From NCBI RefSeq assembly GCF_900141885.1, contig NZ_FQYY01000003.1, positions 1 through 64,000 of the forward strand: a stretch of 64,000 nt of DNA. The letters run 5' to 3'. The notes beneath the pieces are model-generated. The model was not told the DNA's origin and ran no database searches. It worked only from the letters and a program-made list of their open reading frames with translations. Of the stretch, positions 16,029-25,860 are shown in pieces (position 1 is the first letter of the stretch; each line of letters starts with the position of its first letter). Source of the stretch: Mesonia phycicola (GTDB lineage: Bacteria > Bacteroidota > Bacteroidia > Flavobacteriales > Flavobacteriaceae). The position numbers and the translations under genes are program-made.

Positions 16029-18881
16029 CTAATTATCCATTCCATTAATAAAAGTTTCTACGAAGTCTATTATTTTTTTTAATAAGCGATCGCCTATTTC
16101 CTTTCGGTGTAAAACAGAAGGTTTTTCACCATTTAAGAGGTTTAATAGCTCGTCTCTAAGTGGTTCTCTTTCTGCGAAAAGATAATCTTCGATTAGTCTT
16201 TGCGTTTTTTCTTTATCTAGATTTTCTTCTTCAACTAATTTATTAAAAGCTTTTTGCTGCTCTTTTGACCAGAAGTTTTCAAATTCTTGTGGAATTTCTT
16301 CTGTGTCTTTAACTAATGGTAGGTTTTCTTCAATAAACTTTTCTATTAATTCTCGCTTACTTCTAAGATTAGTTTCTCCAGCAATTAAATCTACTACTTC
16401 TTTTTTCTTCTTTTGTTTCTCTGATTCTTTAGTTTCTTTTAAATCTGCTAAAAGTTTTAAAATATAGGTTACATTAATTTCATCTCTATGAATTAGCTCT
16501 AATTCAAAATCTACATCTTCTAATACAGAAACTTTTTCTTTGCTATGGTCTGTTTTAACTTTATCGTGAAGATCTAAGTATTTGCTTTTATAATCTTCAA
16601 ATTGCTGTGCATCCATCGCTAAATCTTCCCAATCAAAATCGGCAAAAGAATTCATCGTATTTTTAAGACGCATTACTTCTCTGAAAGCTTTTATAAATTC
16701 TAACTCATCTTCTTCACTTACTAAATCATCTACACTTTTAACTGTTGGAGTTACTTTTAAAAGATTAATAAAGGCTTCATTAAATTTCTTTATATAATCT
16801 TCATAAGGCTTCATAATAATCACTTCAATAGCTTCTTTATTGCTAAAAAGTGTAATTGCCTCATCTGTTGCTTTTTTAAGGTTTCTAAAAACAACTATTT
16901 CTCCTTGTGATTTTTGTTCATTTACAATTCTATTTGTTCTTGAATAGGCTTGTATTAAACCGTGATAGCGTAAGTTTTTATCTACATAAAGCGTATTTAA
17001 TGCCGGACTATCAAACCCTGTAAGAAACATATTTACTACAATAAGTATATCTATTTTTCTTTCTTTTACCTTTTTAGAAATATCGTTGTAATAATTGTAA
17101 AATGATTGACTGTCTTTTGTTGAGAAATTAGAACCAAACATTTTGTTATAATCGCCGATATAACTTTCTAACTTATCTCTTTTGTGTTGATGTAAACCAT
17201 ATAAGACAGGACTTTCTTCTACTACCGAAACTTCTTCCGGAATAAAACCATTAGCATCTGCATCCTCTTCATTTGCTACATAACTAAATATTGTTGCTAT
17301 CTTTAAATTATGCTTTCCTTCTTCTTTTTTCTGCTTGAATAAATCGTAATATTTTAATAAAACATCTGTACTACTTACACATAACATTCCTGTAAATTCT
17401 CTGCTATGTGTTTTTCTATTATGGTTAGCAATGATGTAATCTACAATTTTGTTAATACGCTCTGTAGATTCCATTAACTCTTTACGGTCTATATCTTCTA
17501 CCTCAACATCTATTTCTGTCGCACTATTTTTTTGTTTGAATTTACCAACATATTCTACCGCAAATTTGAGTACATTTTCATCTTTAATAGCATCTGTAAT
17601 TACATATTTATGTAAACAATTACCGAATAAATCTTTTGTAGTTCTTTTACCTAATTCATTTTTAGCTGCGTTATCTGCAAATATTGGTGTACCTGTGAAA
17701 CCAAACATTTGATGATTATGAAAGAAGTTTTTTATTCTGTTATGCGTATCTCCAAATTGGCTACGGTGGCACTCATCAAAAATGAACACCATACGTTCAT
17801 CCTGTAAGTTTTGCATTTTTTGCAAATAGCGTTTTTTGCTAATTGCCGTGTTTAACTTTTGAATAGTGGTTACAATTAACTTTGTATCATCTTCAAATTG
17901 TTTTACTAATGCTTTTGTATTATCTGTACCATCAATACTACCTTTAGAAAACGAATTAAATTCTTTAGTAGTTTGGTAATCTAAATCTTTTCTATCTACT
18001 ACAAATACTACTTTCTTAACCTGTGGCATTTGCATTATGATTTGGCTTGCTTTAAAGGAAGTTAAAGTTTTTCCAGAACCAGTAGTGTGCCATATATAGC
18101 CATTATGCGTACTATTTTTAACTTTATCTATCATTGCTTCTACTGCATAGAATTGATAAGGTCTAAGTACCATTAGTATTTTATGGGTTTCATTTAGTAC
18201 TATGTATTTACAAATCATTTTAGAGATATGGCAAGGCTCTAAAAAATCGCTTGTAAACCCATTAAGAATATTGGTTAGCCTTTTATTATTTTTATCTGAC
18301 CAATAGAATGTTTGTTTAAATGATTGATGTCTATTATTAGCGTAGTATTTTGTATTTACACCATTACTAATGATGAAGATTTGAACATATTGATATAAAG
18401 CAGAATTACTGCCAAACGAATGCCTTTGGTAACGGTTTACTTGGTTAAAGGCTTCTTTCATCTCTAAGCCTCTACGTTTTAATTCTATTTGGACTAATGG
18501 CAAACCGTTTACTAATAAAGTTACATCATATCTGTTTTTATAACTTCCTTCAATGGTGACTTGATGTGTAACTTGGTATTCATTTTGGCACCAATGCTCT
18601 GTATTAAGAAACTCAAAATAGAGATTATCGCCGTTATCTCTAATGATATGTTGTTTTTCTCTTAGGGTTTTAGCTTTCTCGAATACCGAACCTTTACTAA
18701 GTATATTTAAAACTCGTGCAAACTCATCTTTAGAAAATGTAATATTATTATGCTTTTCTAACTGTGATTTTAGATTTAAAACTAAAGCTTCTTCATTAGG
18801 AATTACCACTTTAGTATAACCTAAACCTTTTAATTGTTCTACTAACTTATTTTCTAATACTTGTTCTGATTGAGTACTCAT
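16029..18881 (-). CDS. hsdR: Type I restriction enzyme, subunit R
   Basis: 950 residues. The nuclease domain is N-terminal, with RYDVTLLVNGLPLVQIELKR supplying the D...ExK catalytic pattern. The SF2 translocase follows: Walker A HTTGSGKT (about 265), DECHRSQFG (DEAD-box, about 370), FGFTGTP (motif III), TGFDSPALNTLYVDK and QAYSRTNR (motif VI). The C-terminal helical region joins it to the HsdM2S methylase. It cuts unmodified DNA after ATP-driven translocation. It lies 3 bp after the Abi_2 gene, so the restriction subunit is expressed together with the abortive-infection protein. All key motifs look intact. Confidence 0.95.
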   Translation of the reverse strand: MSTQSEQVLENKLVEQLKGLGYTKVVIPNEEALVLNLKSQLEKHNNITFSKDEFARVLNILSKGSVFEKAKTLREKQHIIRDNGDNLYFEFLNTEHWCQNEYQVTHQVTIEGSYKNRYDVTLLVNGLPLVQIELKRRGLEMKEAFNQVNRYQRHSFGSNSALYQYVQIFIISNGVNTKYYANNRHQSFKQTFYWSDKNNKRLTNILNGFTSDFLEPCHISKMICKYIVLNETHKILMVLRPYQFYAVEAMIDKVKNSTHNGYIWHTTGSGKTLTSFKASQIIMQMPQVKKVVFVVDRKDLDYQTTKEFNSFSKGSIDGTDNTKALVKQFEDDTKLIVTTIQKLNTAISKKRYLQKMQNLQDERMVFIFDECHRSQFGDTHNRIKNFFHNHQMFGFTGTPIFADNAAKNELGKRTTKDLFGNCLHKYVITDAIKDENVLKFAVEYVGKFKQKNSATEIDVEVEDIDRKELMESTERINKIVDYIIANHNRKTHSREFTGMLCVSSTDVLLKYYDLFKQKKEEGKHNLKIATIFSYVANEEDADANGFIPEEVSVVEESPVLYGLHQHKRDKLESYIGDYNKMFGSNFSTKDSQSFYNYYNDISKKVKERKIDILIVVNMFLTGFDSPALNTLYVDKNLRYHGLIQAYSRTNRIVNEQKSQGEIVVFRNLKKATDEAITLFSNKEAIEVIIMKPYEDYIKKFNEAFINLLKVTPTVKSVDDLVSEEDELEFIKAFREVMRLKNTMNSFADFDWEDLAMDAQQFEDYKSKYLDLHDKVKTDHSKEKVSVLEDVDFELELIHRDEINVTYILKLLADLKETKESEKQKKKKEVVDLIAGETNLRSKRELIEKFIEENLPLVKDTEEIPQEFENFWSKEQQKAFNKLVEEENLDKEKTQRLIEDYLFAEREPLRDELLNLLNGEKPSVLHRKEIGDRLLKKIIDFVETFINGMDN

Positions 18882-18884
18882 ATA

Positions 18885-19796
18885 TTATTTCCAAAGTGGT
18901 TCTTCTTGCCAATGTGGTTTCATACCCAAAGCTCCTGGGTCCACATTGGGGTATTTATTAAAAAGTTCATTTAGGCGTATTGAAAAATCATTATCTGGTT
19001 TAATAGTATTTACTAAATATCTCATTAAACACATATGGATGTATAAGCGCTGAAACTCGTGTTGCTTAGGTACATTTTCTTTTTCTAAAATCCAAGGGTT
19101 TGGTGGTTTGGGTAACAGTTTAACCGTACCCGGTAAATTTCTATTCCATAGTCTAGAATGATGTGCGCAAAAATTTCTTATTACCGCAATTGATTGTAAC
19201 CAACTTGGTAAATACGTATGGTTTACTGCTCCAAACTCTTCTGCTATAATATCTTTAGCTTTTAAAGTGTGCTTTAGATTACCATATAATTTTGACAAAG
19301 CACCAAAACTGGTATGTTCTAAAGATTTCCAAGCAGGAGGAAAACGTTTATCGTCTTTATGTTTTTTAAAATGATTTTTTAAAGTTATATCTTTAGAACG
19401 TTCCACCTCTTCTTGCAGATTAGCTAATGTCTTGACTAAAGCTCTACTATCATTAAACAATTCAAAGTTTTGAAACCACCAAGGATCAACCTCGTGCGAT
19501 AAATGGTAGATAAGTTTAGTACGTAAGCTGATTTCTATTTTTTCAATGACATCAAAAAGAAGTAAACGTAATTCTGCATCAAAATTATAAAGTGCAATTA
19601 CATCACTAAACCTACTGTTAGGTTTGAAGATATGATTTTCTTTATCTGCTTGCATTACATACCAATATTCCCCTAAACGATAGTAACTTATATTTGCTAA
19701 ATAGCGTTCTGCGAGTTTAGAATTTGGAATATACAAACCTCGCTCTTGAAGCTGTTTAACTTGCTCTGTAAGTGTAAATGCTTTTTTGCTAAACAT
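18885..19796 (-). CDS. Abi_2 family (AbiD/AbiF-like) HEPN protein
   Basis: 303 residues. The N-terminus (FTLTEQVKQLQERGLYI..ERYLANISYYRLGEYW) and IEKIEISLRTKLIYHLS are typical of Abi_2. The C-terminal motif VIRNFCAHHSRLWNR carries R-X4-H, the HEPN ribonuclease active site. Related AbiD/F proteins of lactococcal plasmids block phage growth. The gene lies between hsdS and hsdR, 3 bp from hsdR. A 171-bp gap upstream holds a TAnnTTTG box and a strong hairpin, so it may have its own promoter and RNA control. Confidence 0.9.
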   Translation of the reverse strand: MFSKKAFTLTEQVKQLQERGLYIPNSKLAERYLANISYYRLGEYWYVMQADKENHIFKPNSRFSDVIALYNFDAELRLLLFDVIEKIEISLRTKLIYHLSHEVDPWWFQNFELFNDSRALVKTLANLQEEVERSKDITLKNHFKKHKDDKRFPPAWKSLEHTSFGALSKLYGNLKHTLKAKDIIAEEFGAVNHTYLPSWLQSIAVIRNFCAHHSRLWNRNLPGTVKLLPKPPNPWILEKENVPKQHEFQRLYIHMCLMRYLVNTIKPDNDFSIRLNELFNKYPNVDPGALGMKPHWQEEPLWK

Positions 19797-19895
19797 AAGA
19801 AGTAGGCATTAGACTTAGCAAAAACAGAAAGGTATATAAAGCAAAAGACACACCCTGGTACGCTGATCTAACGGGTAGCGTGGTGTGTACTGTTA
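19797..19895 (-). ncRNA. Candidate leader or small RNA ahead of Abi_2
   Basis: On the minus strand ACACACC-ACGCT (19888-19877) pairs with AGCGT (19864-19860) and GGTGTGT (19854-19848), with a 5-nt one-sided bulge and a 12-nt loop, followed by TCTTTTGCTTT. A perfect TACTTTTG box (19906-19899) lies about 10 bp upstream. This is 5' of an HEPN Abi gene, where I recall conserved structured RNAs having been reported. It could be a separate RNA, an attenuator or only a 5' leader. Confidence 0.45.
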
Positions 19896-19898
19896 CTG

Positions 19899-19906
19899 CA
19901 AAAGTA
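19899..19906 (-). promoter_or_regulatory. Candidate -7 box for the Abi_2-hsdR unit
   Basis: TACTTTTG on the minus strand matches TAnnTTTG exactly. No TTG is found at the -33 spacing. Transcription would begin near 19893, just before the hairpin. Confidence 0.5.
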
Positions 19907-19967
19907 CAATATAATTGCCATATTTTACCCCATTTTACCATAAATTACCGTTTTTTAACATTTATTA

Positions 19968-21161
19968 TTAAACAAACATCTGTTGCAACAAGCCTTTTTT
20001 ATACCCCTTTGTCTGTTCAATTTTTGTATTGACTAATTCTATATTTTTATCTATGGCTGATAAGAAATTAGCGATTTTGATTTGTTCTTTTAGTGAAGGA
20101 ATAAGTTTTTTGAATTTTATAAATTCATGGTAATGCACTCTTTTTTTCTCTTCCAGAGTTCCAGTAGCCATTTTATTATAATACTGAATCATATTATAAG
20201 AAGTTAAGTAATAATCAAAGAAATTGGCGCTTCCCTTTTCATTACAGTAGAAAATATTATAATACTTTGATACGTTTATCATAATATCTCCTTTAAACCT
20301 CTTTAAAGCTCCAAATCTTAAATTCATTGGATTAAATGCAAAATCATTTTTATACATAACTTTATAAGCATCTTTTGTATCACCTACTAAAAACTCTCGT
20401 TCGTATCTTTTACTTTTTGGAATAACACCATCCTCAATAGTTAAACTGTATAGAGGATAGTTTTCTAATCCCTTTTCTTTTCTTTCTACAAAATAATATC
20501 CTAGCTTCTTTTCTTCCCACTCCGGAAACGCTTTACCATCATCATCTTTGAACCGTATTTCTTGTTTAAAGATTTTTTGGGTAATGCCTTTTTTGTATTG
20601 CTCTAGCAGTTCTTTTTTCTTTTCTAAGTTTTGAATACGATTATCTACCGCTGAAAGGAAATCGGCTATTTTTTGTTGTTCGGGAAGGGGTGGAAAATTT
20701 ACACTTATTTTTTTCACAATTTTAGCTGATAAATTTCCTTGACCTCCTTGTAAATAGGTATTTACGATTGATGTTTTTTTATAGGATAACCTCTGATATA
20801 AGAAATTTTTATTTTCTTCTGTTCTAATACAAAGAATGGCTTGATTTATAGCTCCGGCAATCTTAGAAATTGAAACATCACCGCTATTAGCACCGTATAA
20901 TGCATATAATATATCGCCTTCTTCTACTAATTTGGCTGAAGAGCTTTTTAAAGCATCTTCATTGATATATTTATCAACTTTAGAATCGAAAATATTACCA
21001 GAACCTATAAAAGGTATACTACCAGTATAAAAATTTTTATTAGAACTTGTTGGTGTACCACCAGAAAAAAACTTACAGATTTTTTCTAATTTAATTTTTT
21101 CCCATTCTCCTTCAAACTCCGAAAACCTTAATTTAGGTACAAGTTGTTTTTCTTTCTGCAT
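19968..21161 (-). CDS. hsdS: Type I restriction-modification specificity subunit S
   Basis: 397 residues with two target-recognition domains and two conserved spacer helices. TRD1 begins LRFSEFEGEWEKIKLEKI; the central conserved region is PPLPEQQKIADFLSAVDNRI. TRD2 starts near PEWEEKKLGYYFVERKEKG and ends with SLKEQIKIANFLSAIDKNI and a helical tail. It determines the DNA target of both methylation and cleavage. It lies 1 bp after hsdM. Both TRDs look complete. Confidence 0.95.
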   Translation of the reverse strand: MQKEKQLVPKLRFSEFEGEWEKIKLEKICKFFSGGTPTSSNKNFYTGSIPFIGSGNIFDSKVDKYINEDALKSSSAKLVEEGDILYALYGANSGDVSISKIAGAINQAILCIRTEENKNFLYQRLSYKKTSIVNTYLQGGQGNLSAKIVKKISVNFPPLPEQQKIADFLSAVDNRIQNLEKKKELLEQYKKGITQKIFKQEIRFKDDDGKAFPEWEEKKLGYYFVERKEKGLENYPLYSLTIEDGVIPKSKRYEREFLVGDTKDAYKVMYKNDFAFNPMNLRFGALKRFKGDIMINVSKYYNIFYCNEKGSANFFDYYLTSYNMIQYYNKMATGTLEEKKRVHYHEFIKFKKLIPSLKEQIKIANFLSAIDKNIELVNTKIEQTKGYKKGLLQQMFV

Positions 21162-21162
21162 C

Positions 21163-22782
21163 TTAAAACGGGGTTTTGATGTTTAACTCTTGGCAAAAAG
21201 AAGTGATGGTTGCTTTGTTATCTTGCAATTCGCTGTTTAAACTTTCAATTTCATTGGCTACCGCATTTATATCTACCGGCTCTTCTTCTTCAAAAGTATC
21301 TACATAACGCGGTATATTTAAATTATAGTCGTTTTCAGCTACTTCATCTAAACTCGCTACATAACTATATTTATCTTCGGTTTTGCGTTCTCGATATGTA
21401 GTAACTATTTTATCAATGTTTTCTGGCGTTAAAACATTTTGCGTTTTTACTTTATCATAATGTTCACTAGCATCGATAAATAAAATATCATCAGGATTTT
21501 CTCGACATTTTTTAAACACCATAATACAAGTAGGAATACTTGTCCCGTAAAAGATATTAGCCGGTAAACCGATAACGGCATCTAAAAAGTTTTTTTCTTT
21601 AATAAGGTATTCTCTAATATAACCTTCTGCGCTTCCTCTAAATAAAGCGCCGTGTGGTAATACTAAAGCCATTGTGCCATTTTCTGCTAGTTGATGAACC
21701 ATATGTTGTACAAAGGCGTAATCTGCTTTGCTTTTAGGTGCGAGCTTCCCGTATTGGCTAAAACGGTCGTCACTCATAAAAAGCTGATTAGCACTCCACT
21801 TTGCTGAAAATGGAGGGTTTGCTACAATTGCCTCAAAACGTTCATCGATATGCTGCGGATATTCTAAGGTATCTTCTTGCTTAATATCGAATTTACGATA
21901 ATGCACCCCGTGCAAAATCATATTCATACGTGCTAAGTTGTAAGTGGTTCTATTAAGTTCTTGCCCATAAAAATCATTTACTTCTTTTACCTCTTTGGCT
22001 ACTCGTAACAATAAAGAACCACTACCACAAGTAGGATCGTATACCGATTTTAATTTGGTTTTACCTGTAGTTACTAATTTTGCCAACACAATACTTACTT
22101 CTTGTGGGGTATAAAATTCACCCGCTTTTTTACCGGCACCACTAGCAAACTTTCCAATCAAATATTCATAAGCATCGCCTAAAACATCGAGTTCTGTTTG
22201 TTCTAATTTAAAGTCAATTTTATTTAAGTGCCCTAAAACTTTAGCTATAATCTCATTACGAGCAGATGGGTTTTTACCTAGCTTAGTTGAGTTTAAATCT
22301 AAATCTTCAAAAAGATTATCAAAATCTTCCTCACTTTCTGTACCCATTGTAGAGTTTTGCACATTGTTGAGAATGGTTTGCAAATCTTCTAAAATAAAGT
22401 TACTCTGTGTTTGGTAATCTTCATCGGGATCTGCTGCTTGTGCTACTTCTTCTAAACTAACCTCCTTATGATTTCCTCTTTTAGCTACCGCACTAAATAA
22501 TTCTGAAGGTTTTAGAAAATAACCTAATTTAATTAGCGCTTCTTCTTTAATGGCTTCTAAGTATGCTTTCCCATTTTCGGTTTCTTCTTCAATATCTGTA
22601 TAGCTAATGCCATCTGGTTTTAAAATGGTGTCTGCATAGATTTCCATTTTTTCAGAAAGGTATTTATAGAAAATAAAGCCTAAAATATAGTCTCTAAATT
22701 CATCGGCATTCATTTTACCTCTTAAGGTGTTGGCTATATTCCAGAGTTGCTGCTCTAATTGTTTTTTATGGTCTTCGGACAT
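21163..22782 (-). CDS. hsdM: Type I restriction-modification methylase subunit M
   Basis: 539 residues. The N-terminal helical HsdM domain is LWNIANTLRGKMNADEFRDY. The adenine methylase has SAM motif I DPTCGSGSLLL (about 245) and catalytic motif IV NPPF in IVANPPFSAKW (about 322), so it makes N6-methyladenine. It is first in the operon hsdM-hsdS-abi-hsdR. An imperfect palindrome (22805-22821) lies 22 bp ahead of the start. Confidence 0.96.
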   Translation of the reverse strand: MSEDHKKQLEQQLWNIANTLRGKMNADEFRDYILGFIFYKYLSEKMEIYADTILKPDGISYTDIEEETENGKAYLEAIKEEALIKLGYFLKPSELFSAVAKRGNHKEVSLEEVAQAADPDEDYQTQSNFILEDLQTILNNVQNSTMGTESEEDFDNLFEDLDLNSTKLGKNPSARNEIIAKVLGHLNKIDFKLEQTELDVLGDAYEYLIGKFASGAGKKAGEFYTPQEVSIVLAKLVTTGKTKLKSVYDPTCGSGSLLLRVAKEVKEVNDFYGQELNRTTYNLARMNMILHGVHYRKFDIKQEDTLEYPQHIDERFEAIVANPPFSAKWSANQLFMSDDRFSQYGKLAPKSKADYAFVQHMVHQLAENGTMALVLPHGALFRGSAEGYIREYLIKEKNFLDAVIGLPANIFYGTSIPTCIMVFKKCRENPDDILFIDASEHYDKVKTQNVLTPENIDKIVTTYRERKTEDKYSYVASLDEVAENDYNLNIPRYVDTFEEEEPVDINAVANEIESLNSELQDNKATITSFCQELNIKTPF

Positions 22783-22804
22783 TTAAATAAGGCTTGGCTG
22801 TTTT

Positions 22805-22821
22805 GTTCACTTTAAGCGAAC
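22805..22821. promoter_or_regulatory. Candidate operator ahead of hsdM
   Basis: GTTCACTTTAAGCGAAC is a 17-bp imperfect palindrome (GTTC...GAAC with CTT/AAG inside), 22 bp upstream of the hsdM ATG. A half-like match (GTTCGCTTTA) sits at about 25829, ahead of the HTH gene at 25772. A local HTH protein could bind both; this is inference. Confidence 0.4.
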
Positions 22822-22937
22822 ATAGATATTTTTCTTAATAAAAGCCTAAATATAGAAAAAGTCTAGCTTACCAAGTAAATTATCATTGGATTTCTACTTA
22901 AATATTGCTCTGCAAAACTTACAATCTTTGCAAACTG

Positions 22938-25181
22938 TTATTTTAGTTTTTTGTACATCCCGTTTTTAATTTTATCTAAATACTTGAAGGTTTTTAATTT
23001 AGACAAATAGAGGTCTGCTGTACGTTCCTTTATACTAAAACTAACCGCAATGGCAACTGCTTTTTTTCGTTGAAATTTAGCAGGAAGTGCATCATAAAAT
23101 CGTTGCATTACCTCATCTGTTACACTTCCATTTTTAGGTAATTCTTTAAAAATAAAAATAGAATGCTCTTGATATACTTTTATTAGTGCCAGTGCTATTT
23201 CAAAATCTTCGTCTGAACAAGTGTAGGTCGTCTCTATTTCTCCATTCTCATAATAACGTAGTACTGTAAGTATCATTGCTATTCGATACACTATAAGCCC
23301 TAAGCGTTTTGCCGTACTCGATAAATCTTCACTTACAAAAGTAGCTACGGTATATAAGCATTCTCTCCCGTAATCGTTTAATAAGGTCCATTGCTTATCT
23401 GTTAGCTTAAAGGTAATATCTGCATGATGTTTGTAATACTCGATAAACTCTAGCACTTGATTGCTTAATTTATCAAAATGCTCAGTAAGGTTTACACCGT
23501 TATTTGTTTCTGCAGCATCTATCCAAACCACTTCTGATTTGAACGTGTAAAATAAAAACCTACTGAATAGGCCATCTTCTGCCGAAGCTATAAGGTTTTG
23601 CACTTGGCCGGGAGTACCCGCTAAAGCAACAGATAATTTAGGACGTTTAAGTTCTACCCATTCTTTATTGGTTTTTCTACTGTAGGAAATTGGTTCGTGA
23701 TGAAAAGCTTTGCGTAATAAGTCTGAATAACCACCCCAATCTTGTTTAAGCACGTTACCCATAGAGTCTGCTTCTGTTTCGCAAAAAATACCTTTTTCTC
23801 CCCCCTCTTTTAATTGCTGAATCACTCGTGCACTACTGTTATTTGCAGGAATATAAAGCACTTTGAATGGCGGTTCTTCTGGTTGCGGGATTTGAGAAAC
23901 ATCATTTTTCTTATTAGAAGCCAATTTTTTATATTCTGCTAATTCAATTTGATATTGCTTATAAGCAGCTTGGCTTTCTTTTACTAATTTATCGTGGTAC
24001 TTCTCCCCTAAATCTTTAGCATAAGTTAAGGCTCCTTTACCGCTAGCTGCCGGAGCAATGATAAAGCTAAATAGGTTAGCAAAATGTGTTTTGCCGCGAT
24101 AGCCGCCTGAAATAACCTCTATGCACCCACTTAATACCGTTAAACCTCCTGTGAAAAACACATCTCGCTCTCTTCTATCTGTAAATGCTTTGCAGCCTTC
24201 TTTGAGGATATGCGGTAGTTTAGGAAATATCTCATCGGGTAAATAAGGCATTGAAAACAATAATTCTTCTTTTGAAACAGTTTTATTTACCTCTTGTTTA
24301 GTATTTGCAAGAGTTGCAATGTTTGCAAAGCTTGCAAACTCAAATGCGTTGTGTTTATAGGCACTTTTTACACATCTTCTATTTTCTTTTTGAGGAAGGT
24401 CAAAATTTTGTAGAGAATATTCTAAGGTATCTGCCTCATTCACCCCCCAACGATTGGCATTGCAAGCAAACGAGTGAATAAAGTTATTGCGGTTGCCATT
24501 TTGATAGGTTTGTACCTTCTCTGTAAACTCTTTGCATTTGTCGAGAATTTCAAAACTTGTTAAGTGCGTATAAGTACGGGCATTAGTTGTTTTAATCTCA
24601 GATTGACTTTCTGACACCTCTTCTACATCTACTTGAAAAATCTCTGAATTTTTATTGATGTAGATATCGGGATCTGATGATATAAAGCATAAACGCGTAT
24701 AATCTTTATTTTTTAAATCTAGTTGTACCTCTAAAGCTTTCTCATAATAATCAACTACTTGTTGGTACGCGATGCTATGGTATTCTAGTTCTGAACTTAC
24801 TCGCACAATAATTTTTAAACCTAAGCCACTAGGGCTTATAAAACTTGCATAGGTGTAAGGTGCTAAATGTGTTTTGTAATTCAGAATTTCTAATTGTTGT
24901 TTAGTAACCTTATCAATATCTAAGATTAGCATTTTGGAATATTGATTAATAAATTCTTTTTTACGATTTTCTTTAAATGTCCCGCTTGTGGTAAAAGCTG
25001 GAAGTTTATTTTTTAGACGATCGTATGTTTTTTCATCTCCTTCAGCAAGATAGGTTCTCATTTCTTCGATTTGCTCCTTTAGACCTTCTAACTTTATGCC
25101 TTTAAGAATTTCAGCTATATCTGTGTCTTTTATTTTTTCTGTATAGTTTCTATATACAGATATTAATGTATCGTTTTTCAT
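22938..25181 (-). CDS. VirE N-terminal / DUF3987 primase-helicase-like protein
   Basis: 747 residues. The N-terminal part (about 65-200) resembles the BT4734/VirE-N primase-like domain, with LILDIDKVT, SPSGLGLKIIVR and DYTRLCFISSDPDIY. The C-terminal DUF3987 ATPase part begins near EEIFPKLPHI and has Walker A APAASGKG (about 380), then FCETEADSMGNVLKQDWGGY and SVALAGTPGQ. In Bacteroidota mobile elements this pair of domains is usual next to the integrase and HTH genes and is thought to act in element DNA replication or maintenance. It overlaps the stop of the HTH gene upstream by 4 bp. Confidence 0.88.
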   Translation of the reverse strand: MKNDTLISVYRNYTEKIKDTDIAEILKGIKLEGLKEQIEEMRTYLAEGDEKTYDRLKNKLPAFTTSGTFKENRKKEFINQYSKMLILDIDKVTKQQLEILNYKTHLAPYTYASFISPSGLGLKIIVRVSSELEYHSIAYQQVVDYYEKALEVQLDLKNKDYTRLCFISSDPDIYINKNSEIFQVDVEEVSESQSEIKTTNARTYTHLTSFEILDKCKEFTEKVQTYQNGNRNNFIHSFACNANRWGVNEADTLEYSLQNFDLPQKENRRCVKSAYKHNAFEFASFANIATLANTKQEVNKTVSKEELLFSMPYLPDEIFPKLPHILKEGCKAFTDRRERDVFFTGGLTVLSGCIEVISGGYRGKTHFANLFSFIIAPAASGKGALTYAKDLGEKYHDKLVKESQAAYKQYQIELAEYKKLASNKKNDVSQIPQPEEPPFKVLYIPANNSSARVIQQLKEGGEKGIFCETEADSMGNVLKQDWGGYSDLLRKAFHHEPISYSRKTNKEWVELKRPKLSVALAGTPGQVQNLIASAEDGLFSRFLFYTFKSEVVWIDAAETNNGVNLTEHFDKLSNQVLEFIEYYKHHADITFKLTDKQWTLLNDYGRECLYTVATFVSEDLSSTAKRLGLIVYRIAMILTVLRYYENGEIETTYTCSDEDFEIALALIKVYQEHSIFIFKELPKNGSVTDEVMQRFYDALPAKFQRKKAVAIAVSFSIKERTADLYLSKLKTFKYLDKIKNGMYKKLK

Positions 25182-25471
25182 TGTGTACGGCTTTTAAGTG
25201 AAACTTGGTGGTAGTGGTTATCTAGGAAAGTTTGTATATCGTGCATACGGTAGAATATTTTGCTTCCGATTTGAGAATAACTGATTTGATTGTCGTCTCT
25301 CCATCTCTGCAAGGTTCTGGCACTGATATTGAAAATTTGAAGTAAGTCTGCATTATCGAGAATGATATGCTTTGGATCTTGCTGCAAGGTATTTTGCAGT
25401 TTACTAACGGTAGCTTCTAATCTTTGTATAATTTGCTGCCATTCTTGAATAGATAAATTTTTAGCACTCAT
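25178..25471 (-). CDS. Small HTH protein
   Basis: 97 residues from the ATG at 25471 (MSAKNLSIQEWQQ), which follows the upstream stop by 4 bp with a purine-rich lead; an alternative ATG at 25492 overlaps that gene. The C-terminal region is an excisionase-type HTH (LLQIFNISARTLQRWRDDNQ then IGSKIFYRMHDIQTFLD), preceded by a short coiled coil. Overlap with the DUF3987 gene (ATGA) shows coupling. It likely regulates or assists excision and replication of the element. Confidence 0.82.
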   Translation of the reverse strand: MSAKNLSIQEWQQIIQRLEATVSKLQNTLQQDPKHIILDNADLLQIFNISARTLQRWRDDNQISYSQIGSKIFYRMHDIQTFLDNHYHQVSLKSRTQ

Positions 25472-25475
25472 CTTC

Positions 25476-25772
25476 TTACTTTTTAGAATCATTGATTTGT
25501 ACTAAGGCTTCATCTAGTTCAGCTCTTTTATACCTGATTAGGTTACCTAAGCGATAGGGATTGAGAATTCCTTTTTTATTCCAATCTGATAAAGTGATTA
25601 CCGAGATTTTTAGAATCTCTGCGGCTTCTTTTCTAGTAACATATTCTGAAGGTGTTACTGGTTGGAAATTTTGAGCTAATAATTTCAGCTCTTCTCTTAC
25701 ATCATTTAAGATGCTTTCTTTTAATTCTTCCGGAGTGATCCCGTGAATTTGGGTAATGGTACTTGCTGCCAT
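25476..25772 (-). CDS. Small HTH / excisionase-like protein
   Basis: 98 residues from the ATG at 25772; the frame extends upstream only to a TTG. An N-terminal helix (PEELKESILNDVREELKLLA) precedes an HTH (YVTRKEAAEILKISVITLSD then GNLIRYKRAELDEALV). The plan is the same as in the 93-residue HTH at 9808-10089. It is the first gene of the HTH-HTH-DUF3987 unit. Confidence 0.85.
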   Translation of the reverse strand: MAASTITQIHGITPEELKESILNDVREELKLLAQNFQPVTPSEYVTRKEAAEILKISVITLSDWNKKGILNPYRLGNLIRYKRAELDEALVQINDSKK

Positions 25773-25860
25773 AATGTTATGTATTAAAATTATACACAAC
25801 AAATTTTGACAATTGATTGTAAGGCTAAGTTCGCTTTACATACGAGCTTATTCTCTATTT

